A stretch of DNA of 21,224 bases, from positions 1 through 21,224 of the forward strand of contig PGXR01000064.1 of assembly GCA_002839245.1 (NCBI GenBank). Direction: 5' to 3'. Positions 13,708 to 21,224 of this stretch are shown here, piece by piece (position 1 is the first letter of the stretch; each line of letters begins with the position of its first letter). The notes beneath the pieces are model-generated. The model searched no databases and was not told where the DNA came from. It saw only the letters and a program-made list of their open reading frames with translations. The DNA is from Spirochaetae bacterium HGW-Spirochaetae-7. GTDB taxonomy: Bacteria > Spirochaetota > Spirochaetia > Treponematales > UBA12059. The position numbers were made by a program, and so were the translations under genes.

Positions 13708-16700
13708 TTATGGTTCCGGCTTCTCTTGTTCGATGATGGAATCGAGGATCTTGAGAGCTTCGGGGAAATTATATGACCGGAGCGCTTCCTCCATTGCTTC
13801 CATGGCTTTCTTTGCCCAGGATGCCGCGGCTTGCCCGCGAAGGGTCTTGAAGTAGTGGATCGATTCACCGTCATACTCCTTCAGTAAGTGGCGCAATTCA
13901 AACATCTTTTCGACTGGAATAGAGCCTGTCATCGATAATGGGGATATTATTTCAGGTTCTTCCTGTATCTCGGATAGAGCCGATTCAATATTCCCCACAG
14001 TGAGTTTCATCATGCGAGAAAGTTTTTCGATCAAGCTGATGTTTAGTGGGGTCGCCGATCCATGTTCGATTGCGACTTCCAGTTCTCCGGCGGCAGCCTC
14101 TATTTTCAGGGCTCCCAGGTTCCCGGAGACTCCTTTCAAGGTATGCGCGATGCGCCTGGCCGATAAAATGTCTCCTTGTTCAAGGGCGGCGAGGATTCTG
14201 TCTGTTGCGTCCTTTTGGCTTTTACTGAAGCGTCGGAGTAGATTGACGAACAGCCGTGAATTCCCGACCACCCGCGCCAGGCCTGCCTGTATATCCAGAT
14301 CCTTGATTCCCGGTATCGCCAGTTCCTTGCTCGAGGCTCGCTGTTCCATCGCCGGCGAATAGGGAGTGGATGTAGATGTGTAGAATTGTTTCAGGGTACT
14401 GAACATGGTCTCCTGGTCGATCGGTTTCGTGATGTAAGCGTTCATGCCGGACGCCAGGGCTTTTTGCTTCTCGCTGTCGAGTGCGTTCGCGGTCATGGCG
14501 ATGATGGGCAATCTAGAAAATCTTGCCTGCATCCTTATCAGACGCGAAGCCTCGTATCCGTCCATCTCCGGCATCTGGATGTCCATGAGCACTATGTCGT
14601 ATCGCCCATCCCGCTCTTCGAGCAGCTTGAGCGCCATGGATCCGTTTTCCGCTATTTCGGCAGCAATCCCTGCGCTCCCCAGCAACTCCGATGCTATCTG
14701 CTGGTTCATCTCATTGTCCTCGACGACGAGTATTCGTGCGCCTTCAAGCCCGTACGTTTCCCGTGAGTCTATCGGGTGCTGCTTGATTTCCGAGATGAAT
14801 GAAGGCGCGAATGCATTCATGATTGCATCGAGCAACATCGATTCCGTGACCGGCTTGGCGATATAGCCGGAGGCTCCCGCTTCTTTTGCGACCAAGTGCT
14901 CCTTGTCATTTTCTCCCCATGCGCTCAGCATGATGCATACAGGGGTGTTCCTGAGTTTTCCGTTGCTGACGATTCTCCTGATCGCTTCTATGCCGTCGAT
15001 TCCGGGCATGATCATGTCCATCAGCACCAGTCGATAGGGGTTTCCCTCGTCGGCGCGAACTACGGATTCTACCGCTTCTTCTCCGTTGCTTGCGACATCG
15101 ACCGAGAAGCGCTGCGTTACGAGGATGTCTCGCATCAATTCCCTGACGATGTAATTATCGTCGACGACAAGGATATGCATGCCCTCCAGTGCGGGAGGTA
15201 CGGGGAAGCGCCGTCCTTCAATCAACGCCTGGGTTCCATACGGCAGGGAGAAGTTGAATGTGCTGCCCTTGCCTGGTTCGCTTTCCACCCACAACCGTCC
15301 GCCCTGCATCTCGACGAGGCGGTGGACGATGCTCAGTCCGAGGCCGCTGCCGCCGAATTTCCTGGACATCGAGGCATCGAGTTGTGAAAACGGCTGGAAC
15401 AGTTTCCCGGTTTGTTCCTTCGAAATGCCGATGCCCGTATCCCGGACGGAAAACTGAATCTGCGTTTTTGCATCGCTTTTTTCGAGCAGCTTTAGTTGCA
15501 GCTCAACCTCTCCTTCCTGCGTAAACTTCATCGCGTTTCCGAGAAGGTTGATCAGGATCTGCTGAAGCCGGTGCGGATCCCCGACGAGATCCCTCGGGAT
15601 ATCGGGCGATACTTCCAGTATGAACTCCAGGTTCTTTTCATGCGCTCTCTGGGCGTTGATCGATATCACGGAGTCCAGTACTTTCTCCAGAGAAAACTCG
15701 ATGCGCTCCAGCTGCAATCGGCCCGCCTCTATCTTCGAGAAGTCGAGGATATCGTTCAAGGTGTTGAGCAGTGACATTCCCGCGCCATTTATTTTTTCGA
15801 TGTACTCTTTCTGGTTCGGGGCCAGGTCCGTTTTCAACGCCAGGGTCGAGAAGCCGATGATGGCGTTCATCGGAGTCCGTATCTCGTGGCTCATGGTCGC
15901 GAGGAATTCGCTCTTGGCCTGGCTGGCCTTTTCCGCCGCGAGCTTGGCGATTTGCAGGGCTTCGTTGGCGGACCTCAGCTCGGCGGTACGCGCAAGCACT
16001 TTGCCTTCCAGTTCGGTATTGAGTTTCTTGATCTCCCGGCTGGCGGCTACCCGGTCGGAGATGTCCCGGATATTGCACTGGATTACCTTTTCTTTGTCTA
16101 CGGCGTATACATTGCTGACGAATTCGACGTCGAGCTTTCGCCCGTCGCTCGCTTCCAGGGGTAGGTCCTCGTATCGGACGTATTCGTGCTGTTGCAATTC
16201 ACTGAAGGTTTCCCTGCTTATCGTCCTGTCCCTGAAAAACCCCAGATCCCAGATTTCCTTGCCCAGAACGTCTTCCTTGCGTGATCCTAGCAGGGAAACA
16301 ATGAAAGGATTCGCGTCGACGATCGTCCCGGTCTCCGAATCGAGAATGAGTATCCCGTCTTTCGCCGCCTCGAAAAGACGGCGATAGCGTATCTCGGAGG
16401 CGTGCATGTTCGTCTCGGCATGCTCACGTTCCAGGATCTCGTTACGGAGCTCGGCCGTCCTCGAATTGACCAAGTCCTCGAGATGGTCGTTCAAATTCCG
16501 CAGCTTTTCTTCCGTTTGCAGCAACTCCTTGTTCCGTATCACCGCGGCTTCATATGATGAAAGGAGGAGGCTGAGGATTTGGCTGGAATTCACCTTTATT
16601 GTACGTTCGCCCTCCTTGAACGGGACCTCGATTTCCATTTCGGGATAGAGGGTTGCATGAGGCGTATGCCTGGATACGATCCGCGATATCAAGCCGAGGA

Positions 16701-17037
16701 TATGGTCGTTTTCAAAAGGTTTCGTAACATAATAGTCCGCGCCGCTCTCGAGTCCGCTCAGGATATCCTCCGTTTCCATGAGCGATGTCAGGAGTATTAC
16801 GGGGATCTTGCGTGTCGCCTTCCCGTCCTTTATCCTCCTGCAGACTTCGTAGCCGCTCATTCCCGGCATGACTATATCGCTGATGACGATGCCGGGGAGG
16901 TGTTCGGCGATACGTTCGAATGCGGATGCGCCGCTGTTCGCCGTAGTCACGCGATAGCTCGCCCCCTCGAGGATATGCTCAAGCTGTTCAAGCTGGGTGG
17001 GGCTGTCGTCGATGACGAGTATTTCAACGTTCATCAT
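13708..17037 (-). CDS. Seven-domain hybrid histidine kinase: REC-PAS-HisKA-HATPase-REC-REC-HPt
   Basis: The 1109-residue cytoplasmic protein has no membrane segment. Domains in order are: REC1 (1-122; Asp54, Lys106), a coiled coil, PAS (about 213-330), a second coiled coil, HisKA (His384 in MSHEIRTPMNAIIGFS), HATPase_c (about 485-600; Asn501, DTGIGI, GSGLGLSI), REC2 (620-745; Asp674, Lys728), REC3 (767-885; Asp819, Lys871), HPt (about 915-1015; His965 in AHTLKGVSGNLG) and a helical tail. A full His-Asp-His relay is encoded in one chain, and REC1 allows input from CheA or another kinase. Two adjacent ATGs (17037, 17034) are possible starts; AAAGGAG lies upstream. The start overlaps cheB by 14 bases. 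The next gene, REC-HD-GYP, is a natural acceptor for its HPt, though that pairing is inferred. Confidence 0.94.
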   Translation of the reverse strand: MMNVEILVIDDSPTQLEQLEHILEGASYRVTTANSGASAFERIAEHLPGIVISDIVMPGMSGYEVCRRIKDGKATRKIPVILLTSLMETEDILSGLESGADYYVTKPFENDHILGLISRIVSRHTPHATLYPEMEIEVPFKEGERTIKVNSSQILSLLLSSYEAAVIRNKELLQTEEKLRNLNDHLEDLVNSRTAELRNEILEREHAETNMHASEIRYRRLFEAAKDGILILDSETGTIVDANPFIVSLLGSRKEDVLGKEIWDLGFFRDRTISRETFSELQQHEYVRYEDLPLEASDGRKLDVEFVSNVYAVDKEKVIQCNIRDISDRVAASREIKKLNTELEGKVLARTAELRSANEALQIAKLAAEKASQAKSEFLATMSHEIRTPMNAIIGFSTLALKTDLAPNQKEYIEKINGAGMSLLNTLNDILDFSKIEAGRLQLERIEFSLEKVLDSVISINAQRAHEKNLEFILEVSPDIPRDLVGDPHRLQQILINLLGNAMKFTQEGEVELQLKLLEKSDAKTQIQFSVRDTGIGISKEQTGKLFQPFSQLDASMSRKFGGSGLGLSIVHRLVEMQGGRLWVESEPGKGSTFNFSLPYGTQALIEGRRFPVPPALEGMHILVVDDNYIVRELMRDILVTQRFSVDVASNGEEAVESVVRADEGNPYRLVLMDMIMPGIDGIEAIRRIVSNGKLRNTPVCIMLSAWGENDKEHLVAKEAGASGYIAKPVTESMLLDAIMNAFAPSFISEIKQHPIDSRETYGLEGARILVVEDNEMNQQIASELLGSAGIAAEIAENGSMALKLLEERDGRYDIVLMDIQMPEMDGYEASRLIRMQARFSRLPIIAMTANALDSEKQKALASGMNAYITKPIDQETMFSTLKQFYTSTSTPYSPAMEQRASSKELAIPGIKDLDIQAGLARVVGNSRLFVNLLRRFSKSQKDATDRILAALEQGDILSARRIAHTLKGVSGNLGALKIEAAAGELEVAIEHGSATPLNISLIEKLSRMMKLTVGNIESALSEIQEEPEIISPLSMTGSIPVEKMFELRHLLKEYDGESIHYFKTLRGQAAASWAKKAMEAMEEALRSYNFPEALKILDSIIEQEKPEP

Positions 17038-18106
17038 GGAGACGCTCCTTTACGGCAGAAGAAAGCAAGGACAACCGTTCGGCAATCTTTGCAGGTGAAA
17101 GGACGCAGGTTGCCGCATCGAGCTTGACGGCCTCCCCGGGCATGCCGAATACGATGCAGCTCTTTTCGTCCTGGGCTATGGTGATGGCTCCCGCGTCCTT
17201 CATGGCCTTCAACTCCCTGGCTCCATCGTGCCCCATGCCCGTCAGCAGGATTCCCATGGCGTTGGTCCCGAACTCGGCCGAGACCGATCTGAACAGGTGC
17301 GCTACCGAAGGTCGAAGCCCGTTGTTCGCGGGCGCTTCCTGGTCCAGGCAAATGCGCATGAAGCTGGAGACGCCGAGGTGATGATCGTCCGGAGCGAGGT
17401 ACACGTGTCCTGGGATGAGGGAGTCGCCATGGGACGCGACGTGTATCGGAAAGCAGGTGGCAATCGACAGCCATTGGGCGAACCCTGTGACAAACCCCGA
17501 CGCGATGTGCTGGACCACCAGGATGGGCAATGCAAAATCATGGGGCATGCCTGACAGGATTTCCTTAAGGACCATGGGGCCTCCGGTAGACGCGCCGATG
17601 GCGACGATCCGTATGTCCCGCTCCTGGTGCGGCAATCCGTTTCCCGGCGAAAGAAGCCCCGATACATGGTCATCCTGTCCGCAGCGGTTTCTCCGTATCA
17701 CCTTGATTTCCGACATGAGCTTGACGGTCTTTATCAGTTCCGAGGCTGTTGTCCTGAAATCGGCGCTTCCGAAACCTGCGGGGCGGAGTACTACGGCCAA
17801 GGCTCCGGCCTCCATCGCCTGGAACGTAAAGGCAACTTCCTCCATAATCGAATTTCCGCTCACTACCACTATCGGCGTGGGAGTGCTCGACATGATGCGA
17901 CGGGTGGCTTCGAGCCCGTCCATGACCGGCATGTTTATGTCCATCGTCACGATCGACGGGCGTAGCCTGCCGACGGCTTCCACGGCCTCGGCGCCGTTGG
18001 AGGCTGTTCCCACGACTTCGAAGCACGAGTCGGACTTGAATATGTGCTGAAGGAATTCCTGGGCTACCGGGGAATCTTCCGCTATAAGGACCCGTATCGC
18101 TTTCAT
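17024..18106 (-). CDS. cheB: Chemotaxis-type protein-glutamate methylesterase CheB
   Basis: This enzyme removes methyl groups from chemoreceptor glutamates for adaptation. The 360-residue protein has an N-terminal receiver (Glu10-Asp11, phospho-acceptor Asp56 in TMDINMPVMDG) and a C-terminal methylesterase domain. The catalytic triad is visible as Ser173 (GASTGGP), His200 (VVQHI) and Asp294 (GMGHDGA). The receiver is odd: the conserved Lys before Pro is replaced by Arg108 (VVLRPAG). Start ATG 18106 is chosen over a longer frame because AGGAGG lies upstream and ATG overlaps the cheA stop (ATGA). The residues before it are Arg-rich antisense-like sequence. No cheR methyltransferase is in the window. 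Confidence 0.95.
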   Translation of the reverse strand: MKAIRVLIAEDSPVAQEFLQHIFKSDSCFEVVGTASNGAEAVEAVGRLRPSIVTMDINMPVMDGLEATRRIMSSTPTPIVVVSGNSIMEEVAFTFQAMEAGALAVVLRPAGFGSADFRTTASELIKTVKLMSEIKVIRRNRCGQDDHVSGLLSPGNGLPHQERDIRIVAIGASTGGPMVLKEILSGMPHDFALPILVVQHIASGFVTGFAQWLSIATCFPIHVASHGDSLIPGHVYLAPDDHHLGVSSFMRICLDQEAPANNGLRPSVAHLFRSVSAEFGTNAMGILLTGMGHDGARELKAMKDAGAITIAQDEKSCIVFGMPGEAVKLDAATCVLSPAKIAERLSLLSSAVKERLHDER

Positions 18107-20325
18107 AGCAGCCTCCTGACGACTTCCAGCAGGTTGCTGTGTTCGAAACTGCTCTTGACGATATACGCGTCGGCTCCGGCGTCGATGCCACGCTCGTGAT
18201 CGTCGCGCGATTCCAGCGCGGTGACCAGCACCACCGGCAACGCGGAGAGCCGTTTCTCTCCGCGTATCCTCGTGCATAGCTCGAAACCGCTCATGCGAGG
18301 CATGTCTACATCGGATACGACCAGGTCGAAGTCCCCTTCGATAGCGCGCGCATACGCATCGGCGCCGTCTACCGCCGTGCTGACCATATAACCGGCCGTC
18401 TCCAGCAAGTTCTTGAGGAAAGATCGCGCCGTTATCGAATCGTCAGCGACCAGGATCTTCGGTATCCGCGAAGACGGCTCGGCGGATTCCGGATCCTTGC
18501 TTGCCTTGTTGGCGGTCCCGGTCCTTGCGGCGTCCAGCAGGGCTGATTTTACCAGGTCGGAGACGTTGAGCACCGGGACGACTGCGCCGTTCCCCAGGAT
18601 GACGGCGCCCGAGATGTTGCGCATCCGCTGGATCATGCTGCCGAGGCTTTTCTGTATGACTTCCAGTTCATCGACTAATTCATCCACCTGGAACGCTATC
18701 CGGTGATTGGCGGTCGCCAGGATCGCGACGAAGATTCGGTCAGGCAATCTGCCGGCAAGCGGTCCGGCCGGGGAGCCATTCCTGATTCGGCGCGTGAGCC
18801 CCAATACGCCTGCCATGTCGACCACCGGGTAATTCACGTCATCGATACGGACCATAGGCTTGTCGCCTGCCATGGTTATAGCGGATCGAAGGACGCTGGA
18901 AATGCGTTCAACGCTGACCGTGGGTACTATGAATTCCCTGTCGGTGACGCGTACCAGCACGCCTCGAAAGGTAGAGCGCGTCAAGGGCAGCAGCATGCGG
19001 ACGGTCGTGCCTTCATGCGGTCGCGAATTCATCGCGACCGAGCCGCCGAGTCCTTCCACTTTCTCTCGCACTATGGCCAAGCCCAATCCGCAGCCCGAAA
19101 TGTCGGTGATGATCGGGCTCGTGGAGACACCCGACAGGAATGCGAGCGCGACCGTTCCGTCAAAGTCCAGCTTTTCCGCGGATTCCCTGGTTATTATCCC
19201 TGACTTGATGGCCGCCTCCCTGACCCGGGCGGGGTCGATGCCCACTCCGTCGTCCGATACCCGGATCTCCATATGGGAGCTGTCGGGCACAGCGATCGCG
19301 ATGGTGATCTTGCCCGCCGCCCCCTGGATGCCATGGTCGATAGCGTTGCGCACCAGGTGGATGAGCGGGTCCTTCAGTTCTTCCAGTATCCTCTTGTCGC
19401 ACTCCACCTCCGCGCCGAGAACGATAGACTCCACTTCCTTGCCTTGGTCGCGTGCAAGATCCCGTATCAGCTTGGGGAAGATTTCAACGAGGGACGATAC
19501 CGGGACCATGACGGCCTTCTTGATGGATTCAAGATGCTCGTCGACCATCCTGTTGATCGAATATTGATCATGCCCGAGGTTACGGGCCAGGGTCGTGACC
19601 TGTTCGGAAAGTGCTCCGAGGAGCGCTTCGTCGCGCTGCAAACGTTCTTCCCTTCGCGGCGAGGCTGTCGAGGATTGCTGCCCGCTCGGGCTCGATGTTT
19701 CATCCTTCCAGGCTTGCAACGACTGTTGTGCTGCCAGCAGTTCGGCTCTCCTCTGGCGGACCGACAGCTTGATCGTCACCAATTCTTCCGCCTGTACGAG
19801 GATCTCGTCGATCCTGGAAACCGAAACCCGCATGGTGTTCGCCGTCGGTACATTCACGCCTGGCGAAGGTGCCTGGGCGACCGGCGTCCCCGTTTCCGCC
19901 GTGGGCGTAGACGGTTCCGCCAGAATTTCTTCCAGGCTCCTGGCGTTGACTCGGGCGGCCTCGCTGTCGGATGCGGAGCCTTCCATCTCTGCTGATGAAA
20001 CCACGCCGGTAATGATATCCATGCTTGTGTGGAGCAGGTCGAACATTGCCGCGGAAGGAGTCGCCGATCCGTGCTTCAGGGCTGAGAATACGCTTTCAAT
20101 GGCACGGCAGAGCGATTCCACGGTTTTCAGGTTGACTGACCTGGCTGCGCCTTTCAGACTGTGCGATTCGCGGAATACGCTTTCCGTAAGCTCGGTCCAG
20201 CGATCCTGCGATGGCGTCTTTTCCATCTCGAGCAGGCCATTGGAAATGCTCCGCAAGTGGTCAGTCGCTTCGACACGGAAGGTATCCTTGAGCCGTTTGA
20301 GGAATTCAAGCTCGTTATTCTCCAT
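18103..20325 (-). CDS. cheA: CheA-REC hybrid chemotaxis kinase
   Basis: This cytoplasmic kinase (740 residues) is coupled to receptors through CheW. Domains in order are: HPt/P1 with phospho-His55 (ESHSLKGAARS), a short Pro/Thr-rich linker with no room for a P2 domain, a P3 dimerisation region (about 165-270), a HATPase domain (Asn327 in HLVRNAIDHG, SDDGVGID, SGCGLGLAIVREKVEGLGG), a CheW-like P5 (about 450-600) and a C-terminal REC (623-740; Asp672, Lys724). Absence of P2 and a fused REC are typical of non-flagellar or alternative chemosensory CheA proteins, where the attached REC can be a phosphate sink or internal target. Start ATG 20325, with AAGGA six bases upstream, overlaps cheW by 11 bases. 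An in-frame ATG 12 codons earlier is less likely. Confidence 0.94.
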   Translation of the reverse strand: MENNELEFLKRLKDTFRVEATDHLRSISNGLLEMEKTPSQDRWTELTESVFRESHSLKGAARSVNLKTVESLCRAIESVFSALKHGSATPSAAMFDLLHTSMDIITGVVSSAEMEGSASDSEAARVNARSLEEILAEPSTPTAETGTPVAQAPSPGVNVPTANTMRVSVSRIDEILVQAEELVTIKLSVRQRRAELLAAQQSLQAWKDETSSPSGQQSSTASPRREERLQRDEALLGALSEQVTTLARNLGHDQYSINRMVDEHLESIKKAVMVPVSSLVEIFPKLIRDLARDQGKEVESIVLGAEVECDKRILEELKDPLIHLVRNAIDHGIQGAAGKITIAIAVPDSSHMEIRVSDDGVGIDPARVREAAIKSGIITRESAEKLDFDGTVALAFLSGVSTSPIITDISGCGLGLAIVREKVEGLGGSVAMNSRPHEGTTVRMLLPLTRSTFRGVLVRVTDREFIVPTVSVERISSVLRSAITMAGDKPMVRIDDVNYPVVDMAGVLGLTRRIRNGSPAGPLAGRLPDRIFVAILATANHRIAFQVDELVDELEVIQKSLGSMIQRMRNISGAVILGNGAVVPVLNVSDLVKSALLDAARTGTANKASKDPESAEPSSRIPKILVADDSITARSFLKNLLETAGYMVSTAVDGADAYARAIEGDFDLVVSDVDMPRMSGFELCTRIRGEKRLSALPVVLVTALESRDDHERGIDAGADAYIVKSSFEHSNLLEVVRRLL

Positions 20326-20944
20326 CGTGCATCCTTGCGAAGTCCCAGGCCACGGTTTCATTGATGACCAAGCTTTTGTCGTTCACTATGCTTTCAGCAT
20401 CCAGGAGCACGATACCCTTCGGGAGAATCCCTAACATGCGCTTCCTCCCGATGCCGGTCATCGTCGAAAGGAGTGGGCGTATTTCGTTGCCGCTGATCCT
20501 TGTTACCCCGAGGATGGCATCCACCAGGATGCCGAATTCCACCAGCTTGCCCTGCAGGATGATGATGCTGCTCATTTTGCCAAGACCCGAGGCCGGTAGG
20601 TCGAGCAAGTTCCCCAGGTCGACAATCGGCACGATCCGCCCGCGCACGTTCGCGATGCCCAGGACGAAAGGCGGAGCGCAGGGAAGGGGTGTGAGATTCC
20701 GTAAGGTGCAGGCTTCGCGCACGAAGGCGCAGTTCAAGGCGTACACTCCCGTGTACAGCTCGAATTCCATTGCCTCTATTGTTTCTTCCGCCGCAACCTC
20801 CAGGTCGATTCGCTTGGCGAGGATGCGTGAGCGTTCGTGCAGGATGGATTTCCGTTCTTCCTCCGGACGGGTCTCTCCGTGAACGGACGCCGCTCCCGCC
20901 GCCTCGAGTCGTTGCCTGACCGCATTCCAATCCATGTCTATCAT
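20315..20944 (-). CDS. cheW: CheW-type coupling protein
   Basis: This scaffold links chemoreceptors to CheA. The 209-residue protein is longer than classical CheW (~160). A single CheW domain spans about residues 57-200 and includes LGIANVRGRIVPIVDL and ILVDAILGVTRI. An N-terminal extension of about 55 residues contains HERSRILAKRI, a segment often seen before CheW domains of alternative-pathway coupling proteins. Start ATG 20944 has GAGGGG just upstream; an in-frame ATG at 20935 is a second option. The gene begins 8 bases after the chemoreceptor stop and its end overlaps cheA by 11 bases, indicating one transcript. Confidence 0.93.
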   Translation of the reverse strand: MIDMDWNAVRQRLEAAGAASVHGETRPEEERKSILHERSRILAKRIDLEVAAEETIEAMEFELYTGVYALNCAFVREACTLRNLTPLPCAPPFVLGIANVRGRIVPIVDLGNLLDLPASGLGKMSSIIILQGKLVEFGILVDAILGVTRISGNEIRPLLSTMTGIGRKRMLGILPKGIVLLDAESIVNDKSLVINETVAWDFARMHDGE

Positions 20945-20952
20945 GAATCCCC

Positions 20953-21224
20953 TCAGGCCTTGAACTGATCGACCAGGCTTTTCAGCTTCTGTCCCAGCTC
21001 GTGCAGGTTCTGGGCCACGATCTCGACTTGCCGCATACTCGTGGCGGTCTGGGTGCCGGCCTGGTTTATGCTGGACATGGCGATCCCTATCTGTTCCATG
21101 CCGATGACTTGTTGCCGGCTCGAAGACACTATCTGGACCGCGGCTTGCGTCGCTTCCGCGCTGCTTTCGGCCAAGGTCCGGATAGCGTCGCCTGCCCTGG
21201 TCGATTGGTCGACTCCGGCCTGCA
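20953..21224 (-). CDS. Methyl-accepting chemotaxis protein, C-terminal fragment (continues beyond window)
   Basis: Only the last 89 residues are inside the window; the 5' part lies beyond 21224. The frame is open to the window edge and reads as the C-terminal helix of an MCP signalling domain: a heptad-rich, Gln/Ser/Ala-rich coiled coil with IGMEQIGIAMSSINQAGTQT and VAQNLHELGQKLKSLVDQF. This is the adaptation-helix half typical of receptors. The C-terminus is FKA, without a CheR/CheB-docking NWETF-type pentapeptide. Sensor domain, membrane topology and ligand cannot be judged here. It is the first visible gene of the downstream cheW-cheA-cheB cluster. Confidence 0.88.
   Translation of the reverse strand, partial: QAGVDQSTRAGDAIRTLAESSAEATQAAVQIVSSSRQQVIGMEQIGIAMSSINQAGTQTATSMRQVEIVAQNLHELGQKLKSLVDQFKA

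Noticed and set aside
1..21224. CRISPR arrays, insertion sequences, tRNA genes and phage genes
   Set aside because: No regularly spaced repeats, transposase or integrase motifs, or cloverleaf-like sequences were recognised on either strand by eye.

Overview
The window is a GC-rich bacterial chromosome segment. It opens with the 3' end of a 5S rRNA gene and closes inside a chemoreceptor gene. The rubrerythrin, two-iron superoxide reductase and rubredoxin cluster points to an anaerobe or microaerophile. A VWA protein with a C-terminal CsgG-like domain, together with soluble hybrid kinases and an HD-GYP protein, is compatible with a free-living spirochaete (Spirochaetota). That assignment is inference from gene content, and a deltaproteobacterium-like host cannot be excluded.

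Region 1 (1-4635, + strand). After the rRNA end and its T-tract there are about 380 bases without a credible gene. A tight unit follows: glucose-6-phosphate dehydrogenase, a KtrB/TrkH potassium channel subunit, its KtrA/TrkA RCK partner, and a YhhQ-type queuosine-precursor transporter. Gaps are 9 and 11 bases, then a 4-base ATGA overlap.

Region 2 (4688-6035, - strand). A hicAB toxin-antitoxin pair lies downstream of radC. hicA is a 59-residue gene with a GTG start. A sigma70-like promoter and an inverted repeat sit directly against that start codon, so the transcript may be leaderless.

Region 3 (6036-7794, + strand). Rubrerythrin, desulfoferrodoxin and rubredoxin form an oxidative-stress operon with a clear promoter and a 5' UTR that can fold into alternative hairpins. 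It ends at a 36-bp perfect palindrome and an intrinsic terminator. A small unknown gene follows.

Region 4 (7846-11086, + strand). A secreted VWA/CsgG-like protein gene is split by an apparent one-base frameshift near an A4 run. radA follows. The radA stop codon shares a CTAG tetranucleotide with the stop of the convergent gene.

Region 5 (11083-21224, - strand). Seven genes lie head to tail with overlaps or very short gaps: mcp (partial), cheW, a cheA-REC hybrid, cheB, a seven-domain hybrid kinase (REC-PAS-HisKA-HATPase-REC-REC-HPt), a REC-HD-GYP phosphodiesterase and a REC-PAS-HisKA-HATPase kinase. No stand-alone CheY, CheR or flagellar gene is visible. The array appears to link a chemoreceptor pathway to phosphorelay and c-di-GMP output, and is the most notable system here.
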